Assembly: GCA_945788685.1 (NCBI GenBank)
Contig: CALZMZ010000008.1
Coordinates: 1-44,093, forward strand
Length of the DNA stretch: 44,093 nt
From: Thermodesulfovibrionia bacterium
Lineage (GTDB): Bacteria; Nitrospirota; Thermodesulfovibrionia; UBA6902
Direction: 5' to 3'
Below the pieces are notes generated by a model. It was not told where the DNA came from, ran no database searches, and saw only the letters and a program-made list of their open reading frames with translations. This document shows positions 43,670 to 44,093 of this stretch, piece by piece. Both the position numbers and the translations under genes were made by a program. Every line of letters starts with the position of its first letter. The first letter of the stretch is position 1.

Positions 43670-43681
43670 TTAGCTTTAAGC
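43654..43681. repeat. heptad array at the integrase break
   Basis: GTTTAGC TTTTAGC AATTAGC TTTAAGC on the plus strand; in another phase AGCTTTT, AGCAATT, AGCTTTA. It encodes the last residues of the four-helix-bundle protein and the first residues of the integrase remnant. The unit family AGCTNNN also occurs at 37143 and 44051. Confidence 0.75.
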
Positions 43682-44022
43682 TTTTTAAAAAATGATATCA
43701 ACATGCGTTTTACCTCAATAACCTCGTCCATTAGTAATTTATGGTCTGAACTTTTTATCAGTTCAAGATCATGACTCAGTAAAAGCTGATACTCAAGTTC
43801 GCTCGATGAAGCTATTGCGAACTCCATGAACCGTGCAAGTTCTGTATCCCTGCTCCTTCCACATCCTTCTGCAATATTTGTTGGTATTGATGCGCATGAC
43901 CGGCGCATCTGACTTGTTAAACCGTACATTTCTTCCCGTGGAAAACCTGATGTGAGTTTGTATATTTTTAAAGTCAACTTATGGCCACGCTCCCATACTT
44001 TAAGCTCACGGAAATCTTTCAT
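43663..44022 (-). CDS. four-helix-bundle protein (S23/IVP family)
   Basis: A 119-aa protein: [38 protein letters not shown] and [15 protein letters not shown] are typical of the S23 / intervening-sequence protein family, structurally like the Avd accessory protein of diversity-generating retroelements. AAAGGAGG precedes the ATG. Members occur as inserts in 23S rRNA genes and scattered in genomes; their function is unknown. Here the gene lies at the break of an integrase and is bordered on both sides by AGCTTNN heptad arrays, which suggests it came in as a unit. No reverse transcriptase is nearby. Confidence 0.92.
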   Translation of the reverse strand: MKDFRELKVWERGHKLTLKIYKLTSGFPREEMYGLTSQMRRSCASIPTNIAEGCGRSRDTELARFMEFAIASSSELEYQLLLSHDLELIKSSDHKLLMDEVIEVKRMLISFFKKLKANC

Positions 44023-44050
44023 CGGGTGCCTCCTTTAATATTTTATTTGG

Positions 44051-44085
44051 CTTACAGCTTACAGCTAAAAGCTTATAGCTTATAA
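44051..44085. repeat. heptad array upstream of the four-helix-bundle gene
   Basis: CTTACAG CTTACAG CTAAAAG CTTATAG CTTATAA: five phased 7-mers (AGCTTAC, AGCTAAA, AGCTTAT in another phase). Same orientation and family as the array at 43654-43681. Confidence 0.8.
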
Positions 44086-44093
44086 CAATGCCT

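Noticed and set aside
43663-44022. Diversity-generating retroelement, because the four-helix-bundle protein resembles Avd
   Set aside because: No reverse transcriptase, template repeat or variable repeat with A-specific differences is present; the family is also common without such elements.
41035-44093. Integron cassette array with attC sites
   Set aside because: Only a broken integrase fragment is present; no attI-like site or series of attC palindromes with small genes was seen.

Overview
The window is a large flagellar and chemotaxis locus from a Gram-negative, probably polarly flagellated bacterium. The P-ring and L-ring genes (flgI, flgH) imply an outer membrane, and the flhF/flhG pair implies control of flagellar placement and number. 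Close matches to sigma-54 (-24/-12) and sigma-28 promoters imply a staged class II/III hierarchy. Moderate-to-low GC, FliW-CsrA control, a FlgJ without muramidase, a two-CW protein and a HEAT-repeat gene in the che operon fit Nitrospirota (Thermodesulfovibrionia-like) or Desulfobacterota. The phylum is an inference from gene content, not a computed placement.

Layout. Bases 1-12392 (minus strand) hold the filament end: a truncated second fliS, a methyltransferase-glycosyltransferase-TPR protein, a FliB-like flagellin lysine N-methylase, fliS, fliD, flaG, flagellin, fliW, csrA, flgL, flgK, flgN, flgM and flgJ. Bases 12392-26743 (minus) hold flgI, flgH, flgA, flgG, flgF, a 54-aa basic protein, fliA, flhG, flhF, flhA, flhB, fliR, fliQ, fliP, fliO, fliN, fliM and fliL. 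Bases 27060-37076 (plus) hold a diguanylate cyclase and a chemotaxis operon: HEAT-repeat protein, cheR, a CheY-like regulator, cheY, cheA, a CheW-CheZ fusion, cheW and cheB, followed by a two-CW protein. Bases 37337-41034 (minus) hold fliK, flgD and flgE. The right end (41520-44022) is accessory: an MNT/HEPN pair, two unrecognised genes, the C-terminal remnant of an integron-type integrase and a four-helix-bundle (S23/IVP-like) gene.

How it works together. Sigma-54-type sites precede flgF, fliK, the glycosyltransferase gene and perhaps the second fliS. Exact-spacing sigma-28 sites precede flagellin and flgM. The flagellin leader carries a GGA-loop hairpin plus a GGA-containing Shine-Dalgarno, next to csrA and fliW, as expected for CsrA-FliW homeostasis of flagellin translation. 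CheY-P would act on FliM and be dephosphorylated by a CheZ domain fused to CheW.

The most unusual signal is a dispersed family of degenerate 7-bp-periodic repeat arrays in gaps and at gene edges. One array (TTACCTC x14) coincides with loss of the conserved C-terminus of the hook protein FlgE. One underlies part of the FlgI signal peptide. A related pair flanks the four-helix-bundle gene that sits where the integrase is broken. Separately, flagellin is frameshifted by an exact 7-bp tandem duplication, and flgM by one base in an A6 run. Whether these reflect phase variation, decay of motility or assembly error cannot be decided from one sequence.
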